In this document: positions 1 to 14,220 of the stretch, piece after piece
Position numbering within the stretch: position 1 is the stretch's first letter
How the letters are laid out: each line of letters starts with the position of its first letter
Assembly: GCF_002884495.1 (NCBI RefSeq)
Contig: NZ_KZ614145.1
Coordinates: forward strand, 3,362,423 to 3,426,422
Direction of reading: 5' to 3'
DNA: 64,000 nucleotides
Origin: Rummeliibacillus pycnus
GTDB taxonomy: Bacteria; Bacillota; Bacilli; Bacillales_A; Planococcaceae
Notes under the pieces: model-generated
Seen by the model: only the letters and a program-made list of their open reading frames with translations
What the model was told of the DNA's origin: nothing
Databases searched by the model: none
Made by a program: the position numbers and the translations under genes

Positions 1-920
<920 letters not shown>

Positions 921-976
921 AGTTCTTAAGAACTTCAATGAGTGTTTATCCAGTTTTGAGAGAACAATCTCAATAG

Positions 977-1092
977 TCTAGTAATGATGGCAAAGAGGTC
1001 ACACCTGTTCCCATGCCGAACACAGAAGTTAAGCTCTTTAGCGCCAATGGTAGTTGGGGGCTGTCCCCCTGCGAGAGTAGGACGTTGCTAGG
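977..1092 (+). rRNA. 5S ribosomal RNA (rrn operon A)
   Basis: 116 nt with the standard 5S core (ccgaacacagaagttaagctc) and a closing stem between tctagtaa and ttgctagg. It differs from the second 5S copy by one base, A1046 against G7891. The 23S-5S spacer in front of it is only about 56 bp and lacks the 120-bp element found in operon B. Confidence 0.97.
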
Positions 1093-1098
1093 CACACT

Positions 1099-1137
1099 TA
1101 AAGCACAACTGATGATTCAGTTGTGCTTTTTTATTTT
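1099..1137 (+). terminator. Intrinsic terminator of rrn operon A
   Basis: A perfect 13-bp stem (aaagcacaactga, loop tgat, tcagttgtgcttt) followed by a T-run, directly after the 5S gene. Confidence 0.93.
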
Positions 1138-1275
1138 GTAGAATTTGCAAACTCTTTGCTATGCGAGGTACTAAAAGCTTTTAGCTACTTTTAGCTATGA
1201 ACAATAAAAAAACTGGTCGTACAATTGAGTAAGGTTTAGCCAACCGACTCTATACGAAAGGGGATCCGGATCCAA

Positions 1276-1470
1276 CTGGATAATAAAAGTTTAGCCAAAC
1301 AACATGGAATTGTAAGTAGCACATTGTTTTTGTACCGAAATATAGAAGACAGATTGTATATGGAAAAATAAAAACATGTAGGAAAAATATTATGCCGGCT
1401 TGTCCGGACCATATTCATGTGTTGGTAATATTTCATAAAAAATATCAGTATTAAGTTTCATAGCTAATAA
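1276..1470 (+). pseudogene. IS200/IS605-family TnpA transposase remnant
   Basis: Broken fragments of an IS200-type TnpA can be read in shifted frames. DNKSLAK starts at 1279. TTWNCK, a stop, then HIVFVPKYRRQIVYGKIK are read from 1299. PACPDHIHVLVIF lies around 1395-1433, followed after a further +1 shift by ISVLSFI. HIVFVPKYRR and the PDHIH (HUH) motif are hallmarks of the family. About half the protein is missing, including the part between the two motifs and the catalytic tyrosine region, so it is inactive. The start ATG is lost (CTG in its place). No intact transposon ends were identified. Confidence 0.8.
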
Positions 1471-1916
1471 ACAGCTTATGACCGTGGAGCAAATGACACA
1501 TTGGAAGGGTATTTATGATTGTGGAATTATTGATATAAGAGAATATTTCAACTTAGTAAAAAAAGTAGTGGATAAAAACAATGGTTCTTAATAATGAAAA
1601 ATGGTTTAATATTTTTAAATTCTTTTACAAGTAGCTTTCGAAAATCTTTTTCCTTTTGTTCAACTATGATATGTCACTGATGGAAGTACATCAATATTTT
1701 AAATATCTCATTTAAAGATGATAGTATTCATAAATCAAAATATAATAAAAACAGACCAATCTACACTGCAACAGTTTTTAAAAACTCCTATTCTTGTTTT
1801 GGTAATTATCTTGCTAGAGAAAAGAAAATAAGTTTTTAACTATTGTACATACAGATTATTCAGAATTGATGTTTTGAATGAATTTAGCACCCTTTACAGA
1901 AAGAAGAAAGAGCATT
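1471..1916. other. Decayed intergenic sequence between rRNA operons
   Basis: No intact gene is present. One short open stretch (from about 1478) reads MTVEQMTHWKGIYDCGIIDI and continues to a stop at about 1590. It follows the transposase remnant in the same frame as its last fragment, has no ribosome site, and is not recognised. The remainder has frequent stops on both strands and high AT content. Confidence 0.5.
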
Positions 1917-2320
1917 GTGAATATTCAAAATTCAGATAAGGGAATCATTTTTAAAAGATATAAAAGCATTACTTACTTAATACCAAGGTGAAGACGGGTT
2001 TTTATATTATTTTCCTAGAGGAAAGAACATGGGACATATTGAGCCGAATGATTATAGAGATTGTAAAGAAGGAAATACATAAAAAAATGAAGGTGAATAG
2101 ACCATTCATATACAAGAATAAGAATACATAGAAAAAAGTCATCAGTATGCAGCCATCGATTCAAATGTTTCTCAAATTGAGTTTTACTTCACATGTAAAA
2201 TTAAAAATGACGAAAATAAAGAAAAAATTTTAAAATTAGATTCCATCAATAGGTATTGAATGGTTAGATGTTAATGAAATAGGTTATTCAATTCAAAGAA
2301 TTTAATTTGACGAAATTCGA
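1917..2320 (+). pseudogene. Decayed NUDIX hydrolase gene
   Basis: Three frames together resemble a small Bacillus NUDIX hydrolase. The N-terminal strand VNIQNSDKGIIFKRYKS is read from GTG 1917. The region corresponding to the YYxLPGGG box reads GFLYYFPRGKNMGHIEP (about 1994-2045). A C-terminal block reads EYIEKSHQYAAID, then IEFYFTCKIKNDEN, and, frame-shifted, IGIEWLDVNEIGY (to about 2300). The NUDIX box has lost its E-REUXEE pattern and several stops interrupt the frames, so it is a pseudogene. The following sequence, to about 2450, keeps a short open frame (FDEIRVGLICICNSKDGVVI) that I cannot place. Confidence 0.6.
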
Positions 2321-2574
2321 GTAGGATTAATTTGTATATGTAATTCAAAAGATGGTGTCGTAATAGATATTACTAAAGATAGTGCCGTTATGATGATCAA
2401 TCCTATAGAAAAATTGAGTTTCAATTTGATCATAATTACATAGCAAATAAAATTCATATTCATATATTCTTTTAAAAACTATTGACTACTATCTATATAC
2501 ATGATAATATTATCAAGTCGCTGAAATGAAACGACAAAAAATAAATAAATCTTCTAAATTGATATAAAATTTTG

Positions 2575-2603
2575 TTGACATAAAAAAAACAATATGATAT
2601 ATT
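2575..2603 (+). promoter_or_regulatory. rrn operon B promoter P1 (sigma-A)
   Basis: TTGACA (2575-2580), a 17-bp spacer, and TATATT (2598-2603). It is the first of two tandem promoters in front of the 16S gene, the usual arrangement for Bacillus rrn operons. Confidence 0.85.
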
Positions 2604-2656
2604 AGTTGAGTTGCTAATAAAAACAGCAAATTTTAAATTAAATCTCAAAAAAAGTG

Positions 2657-2685
2657 TTGACAAAATACTTGAGATTTGATAAGAT
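2657..2685 (+). promoter_or_regulatory. rrn operon B promoter P2 (sigma-A)
   Basis: TTGACA (2657-2662), a 17-bp spacer, and TAAGAT (2680-2685). It lies 82 bp downstream of P1 and about 150 bp before the 16S 5' end. Confidence 0.85.
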
Positions 2686-2815
2686 ATAAAAGTTCGCTAG
2701 TGAGTGAACTTGATATGAACCTTGAAAACTGAACAAGCAAACGTTAATCAATAAACTTTGATCACTAACTTCTGTTAGTGACAAGGACAAAATGTTATCA
2801 ATAGATAACGCTAGC

Positions 2816-2837
2816 AAAGCAAATGAGCTTTCAAACT
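2816..2837 (+). other. 5' strand of the 16S precursor processing stem
   Basis: The leader segment aaagcaaatgagctttcaaa and onward is complementary, with a bulge and one G-U pair, to 4450-4471 after the 16S 3' end (agttttgaaggctcatcgct...). Together they would form the long stem that loops out pre-16S rRNA and is cut by RNase III. The complementarity is seen directly; the processing role is known for rrn operons. Confidence 0.7.
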
Positions 2838-2843
2838 TTACTT

Positions 2844-4399
<1,556 letters not shown>

Positions 4400-4587
4400 A
4401 ATATTTCGGAATACAGACCTTGGGTCTGTAAGATTAACGGTTGCTGTTCAGTTTTGAAGGCTCATCGCTTTCAAAACTTGTTCTTTGAAAACTGGATAAA
4501 ACGACATTGAAGAAATTCTTAAGTAACACATTTTTTTATATTAAGTTTTAAATTTTTTAGGCTTAATAACTTGAAAGTTGTAAAAGG

Positions 4588-4705
4588 TTTCAAGACACGA
4601 GTAGTACTAGGAAATGAGTGAGTGAAAACCGGAGTGCACTTTGGTGCATGAGGATTTGAACGAGTGAAATTGACGACGTAATGCGATGTGTATTGAAAAC
4701 TGAAG

Positions 4706-4707
<2 letters not shown>
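4588..4707 (+). repeat. 120-bp rrn spacer element, copy 1 (16S-23S spacer)
   Basis: This segment, from tttcaagacacgag to gaaggt, aligns without gaps to 7703-7822 in the 23S-5S spacer of the same operon at roughly 80% identity. Shared blocks include gagtgaaaaccggagtg (gagtgagaaccggagtg in copy 2), catgaggatt and gacga.gtaatgcga. It sits directly against the mature 23S 5' end. No tRNA gene is present in this spacer (4396-4705). Confidence 0.85.
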
Positions 4708-7634
<2,927 letters not shown>

Positions 7635-7702
7635 AGTTGATTTAAGAACTTCAATAAACGTTTATCCAGTTTTGAAAGAACAAATCTTTCTATAGATGAG
7701 AT

Positions 7703-7822
7703 TTTCAAGATACGAGCAGTACGAGGAAACGAACGAGTGAGAACCGGAGTGTACTTATGTACATGAGGATTCGAATGAGTGAAGTTGACGAAGTAATGCG
7801 AAGTAGATTGTAAATCGAAGGT
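7703..7822 (+). repeat. 120-bp rrn spacer element, copy 2 (23S-5S spacer)
   Basis: The partner of 4588-4707. It runs from tttcaagatacgag to gaaggt and abuts the 5S gene as copy 1 abuts 23S. It is absent from the corresponding spacer of operon A (921-976), which is otherwise similar on both sides (ttaagaacttcaat, gtttatccagttttga). It was therefore inserted in one operon or deleted from the other. Confidence 0.85.
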
Positions 7823-7937
7823 CTAGTAATGATGGCAAAGAGGTCACACCTGTTCCCATGCCGAACACAGAAGTTAAGCTCTTTAGCGCCGATGGTAGTT
7901 GGGGGCTGTCCCCCTGCGAGAGTAGGACGTTGCTAGG
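7822..7937 (+). rRNA. 5S ribosomal RNA (rrn operon B)
   Basis: 116 nt, identical to the operon A 5S except G7891 in place of A1046. The closing stem tctagtaa/ttgctagg is intact. Confidence 0.97.
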
Positions 7938-7945
7938 CATACTAA

Positions 7946-7978
7946 GGTACTGCTGATATTATCGGTAGTATCTTTTTT
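7946..7978 (+). terminator. Intrinsic terminator of rrn operon B
   Basis: A 12-bp stem (ggtactgctgat / atcggtagtatc, with three G-U pairs) and a 3-nt loop, followed by six T. It is unrelated in sequence to the operon A terminator. Confidence 0.9.
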
Positions 7979-8332
7979 ATTTTTCAAAATTAATGCTCCA
8001 CATTTATTCCTATAACAAAAAAGTACATTCTTTCCTCTTTTCCTCATAATTTTCGAATAAACTCAAAACTTGTCGAGCTAGATAATCTCTATTTGATAAT
8101 AGAGTATGAAATATCTTTATTACATAAACACTTTAGTATATTAAATAACTAAAATAAAATGAATATTCAAATAATATTGACAAATGATAAAGAGTACACT
8201 AGTATATATCTCTATAACAGCAATGAATTCCATGACATTTCGAGATAAAATGTTACGTAAAGCAAAAAATTTCGTAATACCTATTTTTAATTGTCTCAAA
8301 AAGCTTTAATAATGAAAAGGGGTTGTGTGCTA
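7979..8332. other. Intergenic region, rrn operon B to malic enzyme
   Basis: AT-rich sequence with no gene. The only clear signals are the promoter at 8177-8205 and a weak ribosome site just before the malic enzyme start. Confidence 0.6.
8177..8205 (+). promoter_or_regulatory. Sigma-A promoter of the malic enzyme gene
   Basis: TTGACA (8177-8182), a 17-bp spacer, and TAGTAT (8200-8205), about 128 bp before the chosen start codon. No operator could be recognised. Confidence 0.7.
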
Positions 8333-9541
8333 TTGAAGAGTTTACGTGAAAGAGCTTTAGAATTACACAAAAATTTGAATGGTAAGTTAGATGTGCAGAT
8401 TAAATTACCTGTAGAATCAATTGAAGATTTGAGTTTAGCATATTCACCTGGTGTTGCAGAACCTTGTATTGAGATAGAGAAAAATCCGAGTGCTGTTTAT
8501 GATTATACGATGAAGGGTAACTTAGTGGCAGTAGTAACGGACGGAACAGCAGTACTAGGTTTGGGGGATATTGGACCTGAAGCCGCATTACCCGTAATGG
8601 AAGGTAAAGCACTTTTATTAAAACGTTTTGCCAATGTGGATGCTTTTCCGATTTGTTTGGATACAAAAGACCCAGAGGAAATAATACAAACTGTGAAGGC
8701 AATCAGTCCGACCTTTGGTGCTATTAATCTAGAAGATATTTCAGCCCCTCGTTGCTTTGTCATTGAGGAACGCCTTCGTGAAGAATGCCATATACCTGTC
8801 TTTCATGATGATCAGCATGGGACCGCGATTGTTGTTGGTGCTGGAATACTAAATGCATTGAAAATTGTCAAAAAAGATATCAAAAATGTACGTGTGGTCA
8901 TAAATGGAGCAGGTGCTGCTGGAATATCTATTTTGAAATTATTACGAAGTTTAGGATTTGAGCATATGATTGTTTGTGATTCAAAAGGAATTATTTATAA
9001 AGGACGCAAAATAGGGATGAATTCTATGAAAGAACGTATTGCAAAGTATAGTAATTTAGATGGATTAGATGGTTCACTTGAAGATGCATTAAAAGGTGCG
9101 GATATTTTCATAGGAGTGTCTGTAGCAAATGTTTTAACTGAACAAATGATTCAGTCCATGAATATTGATCCTATTGTATTTGCATTAGCAAATCCAAACC
9201 CAGAGATAACATATGATCATGCTAGTGAATGGGGAGTGAGGGTAATTGCAACGGGGAGATCTGATTATCCAAACCAAATTAATAATATGCTAGCTTTTCC
9301 AGGAATCTTTAGAGGGGCATTAGATGTACGCGCATCAGATATCAATGAAGAAATGAAATTAGCAGCAGTTAGTGCAATTTCTTCTCTTATTACTGAACAA
9401 GATTTAAAAAGTGGAAGAATTGTACCGGAGATTTTCGATACGCGTGTAACGGATACTGTTTCCAATGCTGTAAGACTTGCTGCTATAGCTACTGGTGTAG
9501 CACGTATCCAACCACAAGAACAAAGTATAGAAGTTTTATAG
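8333..9541 (+). CDS. NAD(P)-dependent malic enzyme
   Basis: The enzyme oxidatively decarboxylates malate to pyruvate in the cytoplasm. The protein has 402 residues in the short bacterial form. Early it has LSLAYSPGVAEPC, the conserved N-terminal malic-enzyme block containing the catalytic Tyr. FHDDQHGTAIV is the metal-binding segment, and VVINGAGAAGISI is the Rossmann dinucleotide site. FALANPNPEI lies in the C-terminal half. The TTG at 8333 gives LKSLRERALELHK, matching the start of the family, and has AAGGGG upstream. ATG 8312 and TTG 8291 are in-frame alternatives that would add an unusual N-terminus. It is a single-gene unit with its own promoter and terminator. I cannot say whether it is MaeA-, MalS- or YtsJ-like in cofactor preference. 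Confidence 0.93.
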   Translation: MKSLRERALELHKNLNGKLDVQIKLPVESIEDLSLAYSPGVAEPCIEIEKNPSAVYDYTMKGNLVAVVTDGTAVLGLGDIGPEAALPVMEGKALLLKRFANVDAFPICLDTKDPEEIIQTVKAISPTFGAINLEDISAPRCFVIEERLREECHIPVFHDDQHGTAIVVGAGILNALKIVKKDIKNVRVVINGAGAAGISILKLLRSLGFEHMIVCDSKGIIYKGRKIGMNSMKERIAKYSNLDGLDGSLEDALKGADIFIGVSVANVLTEQMIQSMNIDPIVFALANPNPEITYDHASEWGVRVIATGRSDYPNQINNMLAFPGIFRGALDVRASDINEEMKLAAVSAISSLITEQDLKSGRIVPEIFDTRVTDTVSNAVRLAAIATGVARIQPQEQSIEVL

Positions 9542-9553
9542 AATAAAAAATTC

Positions 9554-9586
9554 TACACAGGAGATTGCATCCTGTGTATTTTTTTA
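9554..9586 (+). terminator. Terminator after the malic enzyme gene
   Basis: Stem tacacagga / tcctgtgta around the loop gattgca, then a run of T. Confidence 0.9.
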
Positions 9587-9699
9587 TTTAAAACTTGCAG
9601 CAAGGTCTCAAAAAATTCCCATTGGATGAAATTTCTCTTTATAATGAAAGATGTCTTAGAAGTGATAATAACAGAAGAGCAATTTAAGGAAGTGACATT

Positions 9700-9888
9700 T
9701 TGGTTAAAAAACAAGTATGGTTTGAAGTAGAAGAATCAGAAACAATTGACGCATGTTTGGAAAGAATGAAGAAAGAAGGCTATATGCCTGTAGGAAGAAA
9801 AGAAGAACCTCTTTTTCAAATGATAAATGGAGAACCTGTTCCAATTCGTCAAATTATTAAATTTAAAGGATTGTTAATAGAAGAATAG
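9700..9888 (+). CDS. NETI motif-containing protein (YebG-like)
   Basis: A 62-residue cytoplasmic protein of the NETI family (PF14044), of unknown function. The reading frame shows the family pattern: VKKQVWFEVEESETIDACLERM, where SETI replaces the eponymous NETI, then GYMPVGRKEEPLF and a C-terminal PIRQIIKFKG. The start is TTG, with AAGGA nine bases upstream. In B. subtilis the homologue yebG lies just before purE, and the same position is kept here, separated from purE by the purine-responsive leader. Confidence 0.88.
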   Translation: MVKKQVWFEVEESETIDACLERMKKEGYMPVGRKEEPLFQMINGEPVPIRQIIKFKGLLIEE

Positions 9889-9902
9889 TATAAAATTTAA
9901 TT

Positions 9903-9949
9903 GAATTACGAACAATGAAATGTTTAAAAAAGTTTATCGTTCGTATTTT
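9903..9949 (+). promoter_or_regulatory. Inverted PurBox pair (PurR operator)
   Basis: Two PurBox-like sites lie in opposite orientation. Box 1 is gaattaCGAACaat (9903-9916). Box 2 reads aaaataCGAACgat on the minus strand (9936-9949). The CGAAC cores and flanking A/T match the PurBox consensus (AWWWCCGAACWWT) and the inverted arrangement known for the B. subtilis pur operon. The pair ends 4 bp before the -35 element, so PurR bound here would sit just upstream of the promoter. Site recognition is direct; PurR binding is inferred. Confidence 0.82.
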
Positions 9950-9953
9950 GTTA

Positions 9954-9982
9954 TTGACTTGTTTTCTTTCTATTGATAAAAT
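9954..9982 (+). promoter_or_regulatory. Promoter of the purine operon
   Basis: TTGACT (9954-9959), a 17-bp spacer, and TAAAAT (9977-9982). Transcription would start about 10 nt before the riboswitch aptamer. Confidence 0.8.
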
Positions 9983-9995
9983 GTGAGAAGAAAAA

Positions 9996-10071
9996 CATCG
10001 TATCCCCATATATGCTAGAGGATTGGCTCTAGTGTCTCTACCCAGCACCGTAAATGCTGGACTATGCGGGA
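9996..10071 (+). promoter_or_regulatory. Purine riboswitch aptamer (guanine type)
   Basis: This is the three-way-junction aptamer of the purine riboswitch family. P1 pairs cgtat (9999-10003) with atgcg (10064-10068). P2 is ctagagg/ctctag-like. The invariant J2/3 sequence gtctctacc is present. P3 is cagca/tgctg, with the loop sequence ccgtaaa. The base after P3 that reads out the ligand is C in ggaCta, which marks guanine/hypoxanthine rather than adenine specificity. It lies between the pur promoter and a terminator hairpin. Confidence 0.9.
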
Positions 10072-10130
10072 AAGCAACTTAAGGAATTATGTACAGGGGA
10101 AAGTCTACATTTCATAACCCTGTCATATTG

Positions 10131-10198
10131 AATCCTCAGGAATCTGCTTTTCACGCATGGTAATAATGTGTGAATTGGGGTATCTGAGGATTTTTTAT
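10131..10198 (+). terminator. Riboswitch-controlled terminator in the pur leader
   Basis: Stem aatcctcag (10131-10139) with ctgaggatt (about 10184-10192), enclosing a further hairpin near tcacgcatggtaataatgtg, then a T-run. It lies between the aptamer and purE, so guanine binding is expected to favour termination. Confidence 0.85.
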
Positions 10199-10306
10199 TT
10201 GTCCGGCAGATGTCACAGATTTTGAAAGTAAAGAAGAAAAGTTTAATACTTCTCATTAATCTGGAATTACTAAGGCCGAGGCGTAATGGATAGGAGGCAT
10301 ACATAC

Positions 10307-10795
10307 ATGAATCCAAAAATTGGCGTAATCATGGGAAGTTCAAGTGATTGGGAAACAATGAAATATGCTTGTGAAATTTTAGATGAATTAGAAATTCCAT
10401 ATGAAAAAAGAGTCGTCTCTGCTCATCGTACACCTGATTTGATGTTTGAATATGCACAGGACGCACGTGACAGAGGTTTGCAAGTGATCATCGCTGGCGC
10501 CGGTGGTGCTGCCCATTTACCAGGTATGGTAGCGGCTAAAACTACGTTACCTGTTATTGGCGTACCCGTTCAATCTAAAGCATTAAATGGAATTGATTCA
10601 TTGCTATCCATTGTGCAAATGCCAGGAGGCGTACCTGTAGCGACCGTGGCAATCGGCAAAGCTGGCGCGACTAACGCAGGATTGTTAGCAGCCCAAATCT
10701 TGTCAATAACTGATAAAGAGATTACTGAAAAAATTGAAACAAGACGACAAAAAATGAAGATGAAAGCCCTAGAAAGCACAGGTGAGTTACAGTGA
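10307..10795 (+). CDS. purE: N5-carboxyaminoimidazole ribonucleotide mutase PurE
   Basis: PurE converts N5-CAIR to CAIR in de novo purine synthesis (class I, paired with PurK). The 162-residue protein shows [14 protein letters not shown] at the N-terminus (substrate phosphate site), [15 protein letters not shown] with the catalytic His, and [19 protein letters not shown] 10307 is preceded by AGGAGG (10292-10297). An upstream in-frame ATG at 10286 would place the ribosome site inside the gene. It is the first gene of the twelve-gene operon. Its stop overlaps the purK start (TGATG). Confidence 0.97.
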   Translation: MNPKIGVIMGSSSDWETMKYACEILDELEIPYEKRVVSAHRTPDLMFEYAQDARDRGLQVIIAGAGGAAHLPGMVAAKTTLPVIGVPVQSKALNGIDSLLSIVQMPGGVPVATVAIGKAGATNAGLLAAQILSITDKEITEKIETRRQKMKMKALESTGELQ

Positions 10796-11916
10796 TGAAA
10801 ACCATTTTTCCTGGCCAAACCATTGGGATTATTGGTGGTGGTCAGCTTGGTCGTATGATGGCACTAGCAGCAAAAGAAGCGGGATTTAAAATAGCTGTAT
10901 TAGAACCAACAATGGATTCACCATGTGGTCAAGTAGCAGACATTCGAATTGTAGCTCCTTATAATGATGAAACTGCTCTTGAAGAATTAGCTGAAGTAAG
11001 TGATGTTATTACGTTTGAATTTGAAAATATTGACTATGAAGGATTGAAACGATTAACAGAAATTGCTTATGTACCTCAAGGTGCGGAGTTAATTAAAATT
11101 ACTCAAGATCGTATTCAAGAAAAATCAACTATTAGTAAAGCAGGTTGTCCAGTTGCAAAATATATTGTCTGTCAAAATTTGAATCAACTAGTGAAAAATA
11201 TTGATCAAGTTGGTTACCCTTGTATCGTAAAAACAGCAAGGGGTGGTTATGACGGTAAAGGCCAACAAACAATTCACTCAGCTACTGAATTAGAACTTGC
11301 AGCGCCTCTATTTGAACATTCAGCATGTGTAGCTGAAGCGTTTGTTCCATTTACTAAAGAAATCTCTGTTATTGTTCAACGCAATAAGCAAGGTGAAACA
11401 TATTGTTTGCCAATAGGGGAAAACATTCATGTCAATCATATTTTGCATGAAACCATTGTGCCAGCTAGAATTGACAAAAAGACGGCGGCATTAGCCATTG
11501 AGGCTGCTGAAAGAATTGCAGACCATCTTCAGCTAATTGGTACATTAGCAGTAGAAATGTTTGTACTTGAAGATGGAACCATTTTGATCAATGAATTAGC
11601 ACCACGTCCACATAATTCAGGTCATTATTCAATTGAAGCATGTAACATTTCACAATTCCATCAACATATTCGTGCAATATGTGGTTGGCCCTTACGAAAG
11701 CCAAAACTTTGGAGTCCTTCAATAATGGTTAATATTTTAGGGCAACATGTAATGCCAGTAACGAACTCAATATCTAAATACCCTGATTGGTCTATTCATC
11801 TTTATGGAAAATTACAAGCGAAGAAGAATCGGAAGATGGGACATGTTACAATTATGACGGATGATCTTGATCATACTATTAGAGAAATTGATAATTCTGC
11901 CATTTGGACAGAATAG
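10795..11916 (+). CDS. purK: N5-carboxyaminoimidazole ribonucleotide synthase PurK
   Basis: PurK is an ATP-grasp enzyme that makes N5-CAIR from AIR, bicarbonate and ATP, feeding PurE. The N-terminal Rossmann-like motif is IGIIGGGQLGRMMALAA. The ATP-grasp part has YPCIVKTARGGYDGKGQ. The C-terminal active-site block is NELAPRPHNSGHYSIEAC. ATG 10795 overlaps the purE stop and has AGGTGAG eight bases upstream. GTG 10792 is an alternative. The protein has 373 residues, which is normal for the family. Confidence 0.97.
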   Translation: MKTIFPGQTIGIIGGGQLGRMMALAAKEAGFKIAVLEPTMDSPCGQVADIRIVAPYNDETALEELAEVSDVITFEFENIDYEGLKRLTEIAYVPQGAELIKITQDRIQEKSTISKAGCPVAKYIVCQNLNQLVKNIDQVGYPCIVKTARGGYDGKGQQTIHSATELELAAPLFEHSACVAEAFVPFTKEISVIVQRNKQGETYCLPIGENIHVNHILHETIVPARIDKKTAALAIEAAERIADHLQLIGTLAVEMFVLEDGTILINELAPRPHNSGHYSIEACNISQFHQHIRAICGWPLRKPKLWSPSIMVNILGQHVMPVTNSISKYPDWSIHLYGKLQAKKNRKMGHVTIMTDDLDHTIREIDNSAIWTE

Positions 11917-11928
11917 AAGGAGACAAAA

Positions 11929-13224
11929 ATGATAGCACGTTATACTCGTCCGGAAATGGGCGCAATTTGGACAGATGAAAACAGATACCAAGCTTGGTTA
12001 GAAGTCGAGATTTTAGCATGTGAAGCATGGTCAGAACTTGGTGAAATTCCAAAAGAAGATGTTGCGAAAATTCGCGAGAATGCAACTTTTGATATCGACC
12101 GTATATTAGAAATTGAAAAAGACACTCGCCACGATGTAGTAGCCTTTACACGTGCTGTATCTGAGTCACTTGGTGAAGAGCGCAAATGGGTACATTATGG
12201 CTTAACTTCAACAGATGTTGTGGATACTGCTCTTTCATACCAACTAAAACAAGCAAATGCAATCTTACGAAAAGATATTGAAAACTTTATCGAAATTTTA
12301 GCTACAAAAGCAAAAGAACATAAGTACACAGTTATGATGGGCCGTACTCACGGTGTACATGCTGAACCAACAACTTTTGGTTTAAAACTTGCACTTTGGT
12401 ATGAAGAGATGAAACGTAACTTACAACGTTTTGAAGCAGCAGCTAAAACAATTGAAACTGGTAAAATTTCTGGAGCTGTTGGTACGTATGCCAACATCGA
12501 TCCATTTGTTGAACAATATGTTTGTGAAAAATTAGGATTACAAGCAGCACCAATTTCAACACAGACTTTACAACGTGATCGTCACGCTGAATATATTGCA
12601 GCACTTGCATTAATCGCTACTTCTATTGAAAAATTCGCAACAGAAATCCGAGGACTACAAAAATCAGAAACTCGTGAAGTAGAAGAATTCTTTGCAAAAG
12701 GCCAAAAAGGTTCTTCAGCAATGCCTCATAAACGGAACCCAATCGGTTCTGAAAACATGGTTGGTATGGCTCGTGTTATCCGTGGGCATATGGTTACTGC
12801 ATTCGAGAACGTTTCTTTATGGCATGAACGTGATATCTCACATTCATCTGCAGAACGTATTATCTTACCAGATACAACAATCGGTTTAAATTATATGTTA
12901 AATCGTTTCGGTAATATTGTGAAAAACCTAACAGTATTCCCAGAAAACATGAAACGTAATATGGGACGTACTTTTGGTTTGATTTATTCACAACGTGTGT
13001 TACTTGCATTGATCGACAAGGGTCTTGTACGTGAGGAAGCATATGATACAGTTCAACCATTAACTGCAAAAGCTTGGGATGAACAAATTCAATTCCGCGA
13101 ACTTGTCGATGCAGATGAGAAAATCACTTCTTATCTTTCAAAAGAAGAACTAGATGATTGCTTCGATTATCATCACCATCTAAAACAAGTAGATATGATT
13201 TTCGAACGTCTAGGATTGAACTAA
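11929..13224 (+). CDS. purB: Adenylosuccinate lyase PurB
   Basis: PurB cleaves SAICAR to AICAR and adenylosuccinate to AMP, so it acts in both the shared pathway and the AMP branch. The 431-residue protein belongs to the fumarase/aspartase superfamily. The superfamily signature [16 protein letters not shown] is present, with the active-site serine. [14 protein letters not shown] carries the general-acid His, and [13 protein letters not shown] lies upstream of both. A GAAGGAG site precedes the ATG, 12 bp after purK. Confidence 0.98.
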   Translation: MIARYTRPEMGAIWTDENRYQAWLEVEILACEAWSELGEIPKEDVAKIRENATFDIDRILEIEKDTRHDVVAFTRAVSESLGEERKWVHYGLTSTDVVDTALSYQLKQANAILRKDIENFIEILATKAKEHKYTVMMGRTHGVHAEPTTFGLKLALWYEEMKRNLQRFEAAAKTIETGKISGAVGTYANIDPFVEQYVCEKLGLQAAPISTQTLQRDRHAEYIAALALIATSIEKFATEIRGLQKSETREVEEFFAKGQKGSSAMPHKRNPIGSENMVGMARVIRGHMVTAFENVSLWHERDISHSSAERIILPDTTIGLNYMLNRFGNIVKNLTVFPENMKRNMGRTFGLIYSQRVLLALIDKGLVREEAYDTVQPLTAKAWDEQIQFRELVDADEKITSYLSKEELDDCFDYHHHLKQVDMIFERLGLN

Positions 13225-13256
13225 TTATAACTAAACCTAAACCGGGGGAATAAACA

Positions 13257-13973
13257 GTGGAAAAAGGTCAACTTTTGTATGAAGGAAAAGCAAAAAAATT
13301 GTATACAACAGAAGATGAACATATCTTATTTGTTGAATACAAAGATAGTGCTACAGCATTCAACGGTGAAAAGAAAGCAGAAATTGCAGGTAAAGGTGTT
13401 TTAAATAACAGCATTACGTCATTGATCTTTGACAAATTAAAAACAGCTGGTATTGACTCACACTTCGTTGAAAAAATTTCAGACAACGAACAACTTGTCA
13501 AAAAAGTAGATATTATTCCAATTGAATTGGTAGTACGTAATATCGCAGCTGGTAGCCTTGCGAAACGATTAGGAATCGAAGAAGGGACACCTCTTAAACG
13601 TCCAATCGTAGAATTTTATTACAAAAATGATGACCTTGGAGACCCGTTTATCACGGAAGAACATATTGACGTAATGGGCATCGCTTCTAAAGAAGAAGTG
13701 AGAGCCCTTTACGACAATGGGTTAAAGATAAATGAAATCCTTCGTCCATTTTTCTATGATATTGATGTTATATTAGTAGATTTTAAACTAGAATTTGGAC
13801 GTGATGAAAACGGTCAAGTATTATTAGCAGATGAAATTTCACCTGATACATGTCGTTTATGGGATGCGAAAACAAAGCAACATCTTGATAAGGACGTATT
13901 CCGCCGTGATCTTGGTGACTTAACTGAAGTATATGAAATCATATTATCCCGTCTAGGAGGAGTATCTAAATGA
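13257..13973 (+). CDS. purC: SAICAR synthetase PurC
   Basis: PurC ligates aspartate to CAIR, giving SAICAR. Motifs are [11 protein letters not shown] (ATP loop), [28 protein letters not shown], and the metal/substrate block [13 protein letters not shown] followed by [14 protein letters not shown]. The 238-residue length is standard. The start is GTG with GGGGGAA seven bases upstream. The last codons overlap purS by four bases (ATGA), which suggests translational coupling. Confidence 0.97.
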   Translation: MEKGQLLYEGKAKKLYTTEDEHILFVEYKDSATAFNGEKKAEIAGKGVLNNSITSLIFDKLKTAGIDSHFVEKISDNEQLVKKVDIIPIELVVRNIAAGSLAKRLGIEEGTPLKRPIVEFYYKNDDLGDPFITEEHIDVMGIASKEEVRALYDNGLKINEILRPFFYDIDVILVDFKLEFGRDENGQVLLADEISPDTCRLWDAKTKQHLDKDVFRRDLGDLTEVYEIILSRLGGVSK

Positions 13974-14218
13974 AAAAAGTGAAAATCTACGTAACACTTC
14001 GAGAAAGTGTTTTAGACCCACAAGGCTCTGCAGTGAAAGGTTCCCTACACACAATGGGTTACGATGAAGTGGCAGATGTTCGCATTGGAAAATATTTAGA
14101 ATTACAAATTGAACCTTCCGAACGAGATATCGATGCAATTGTAAAAGAAATGAGTGAAAAACTACTAGCAAATACAGTAATTGAAGATTACCGTTACGAA
14201 ATCGAGGAGGCTAACTAA
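13970..14218 (+). CDS. purS: Phosphoribosylformylglycinamidine synthase subunit PurS
   Basis: PurS is the small structural subunit of the three-part FGAM synthase (PurS-PurQ-PurL) found in Gram-positives. It bridges the glutaminase and the synthetase. The 82-residue protein has [20 protein letters not shown] at its start and a central [16 protein letters not shown], both typical. AGGAGG lies inside the end of purC. The start overlaps the purC stop. Confidence 0.96.
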   Translation: MKKVKIYVTLRESVLDPQGSAVKGSLHTMGYDEVADVRIGKYLELQIEPSERDIDAIVKEMSEKLLANTVIEDYRYEIEEAN

Positions 14219-14220
14219 AG

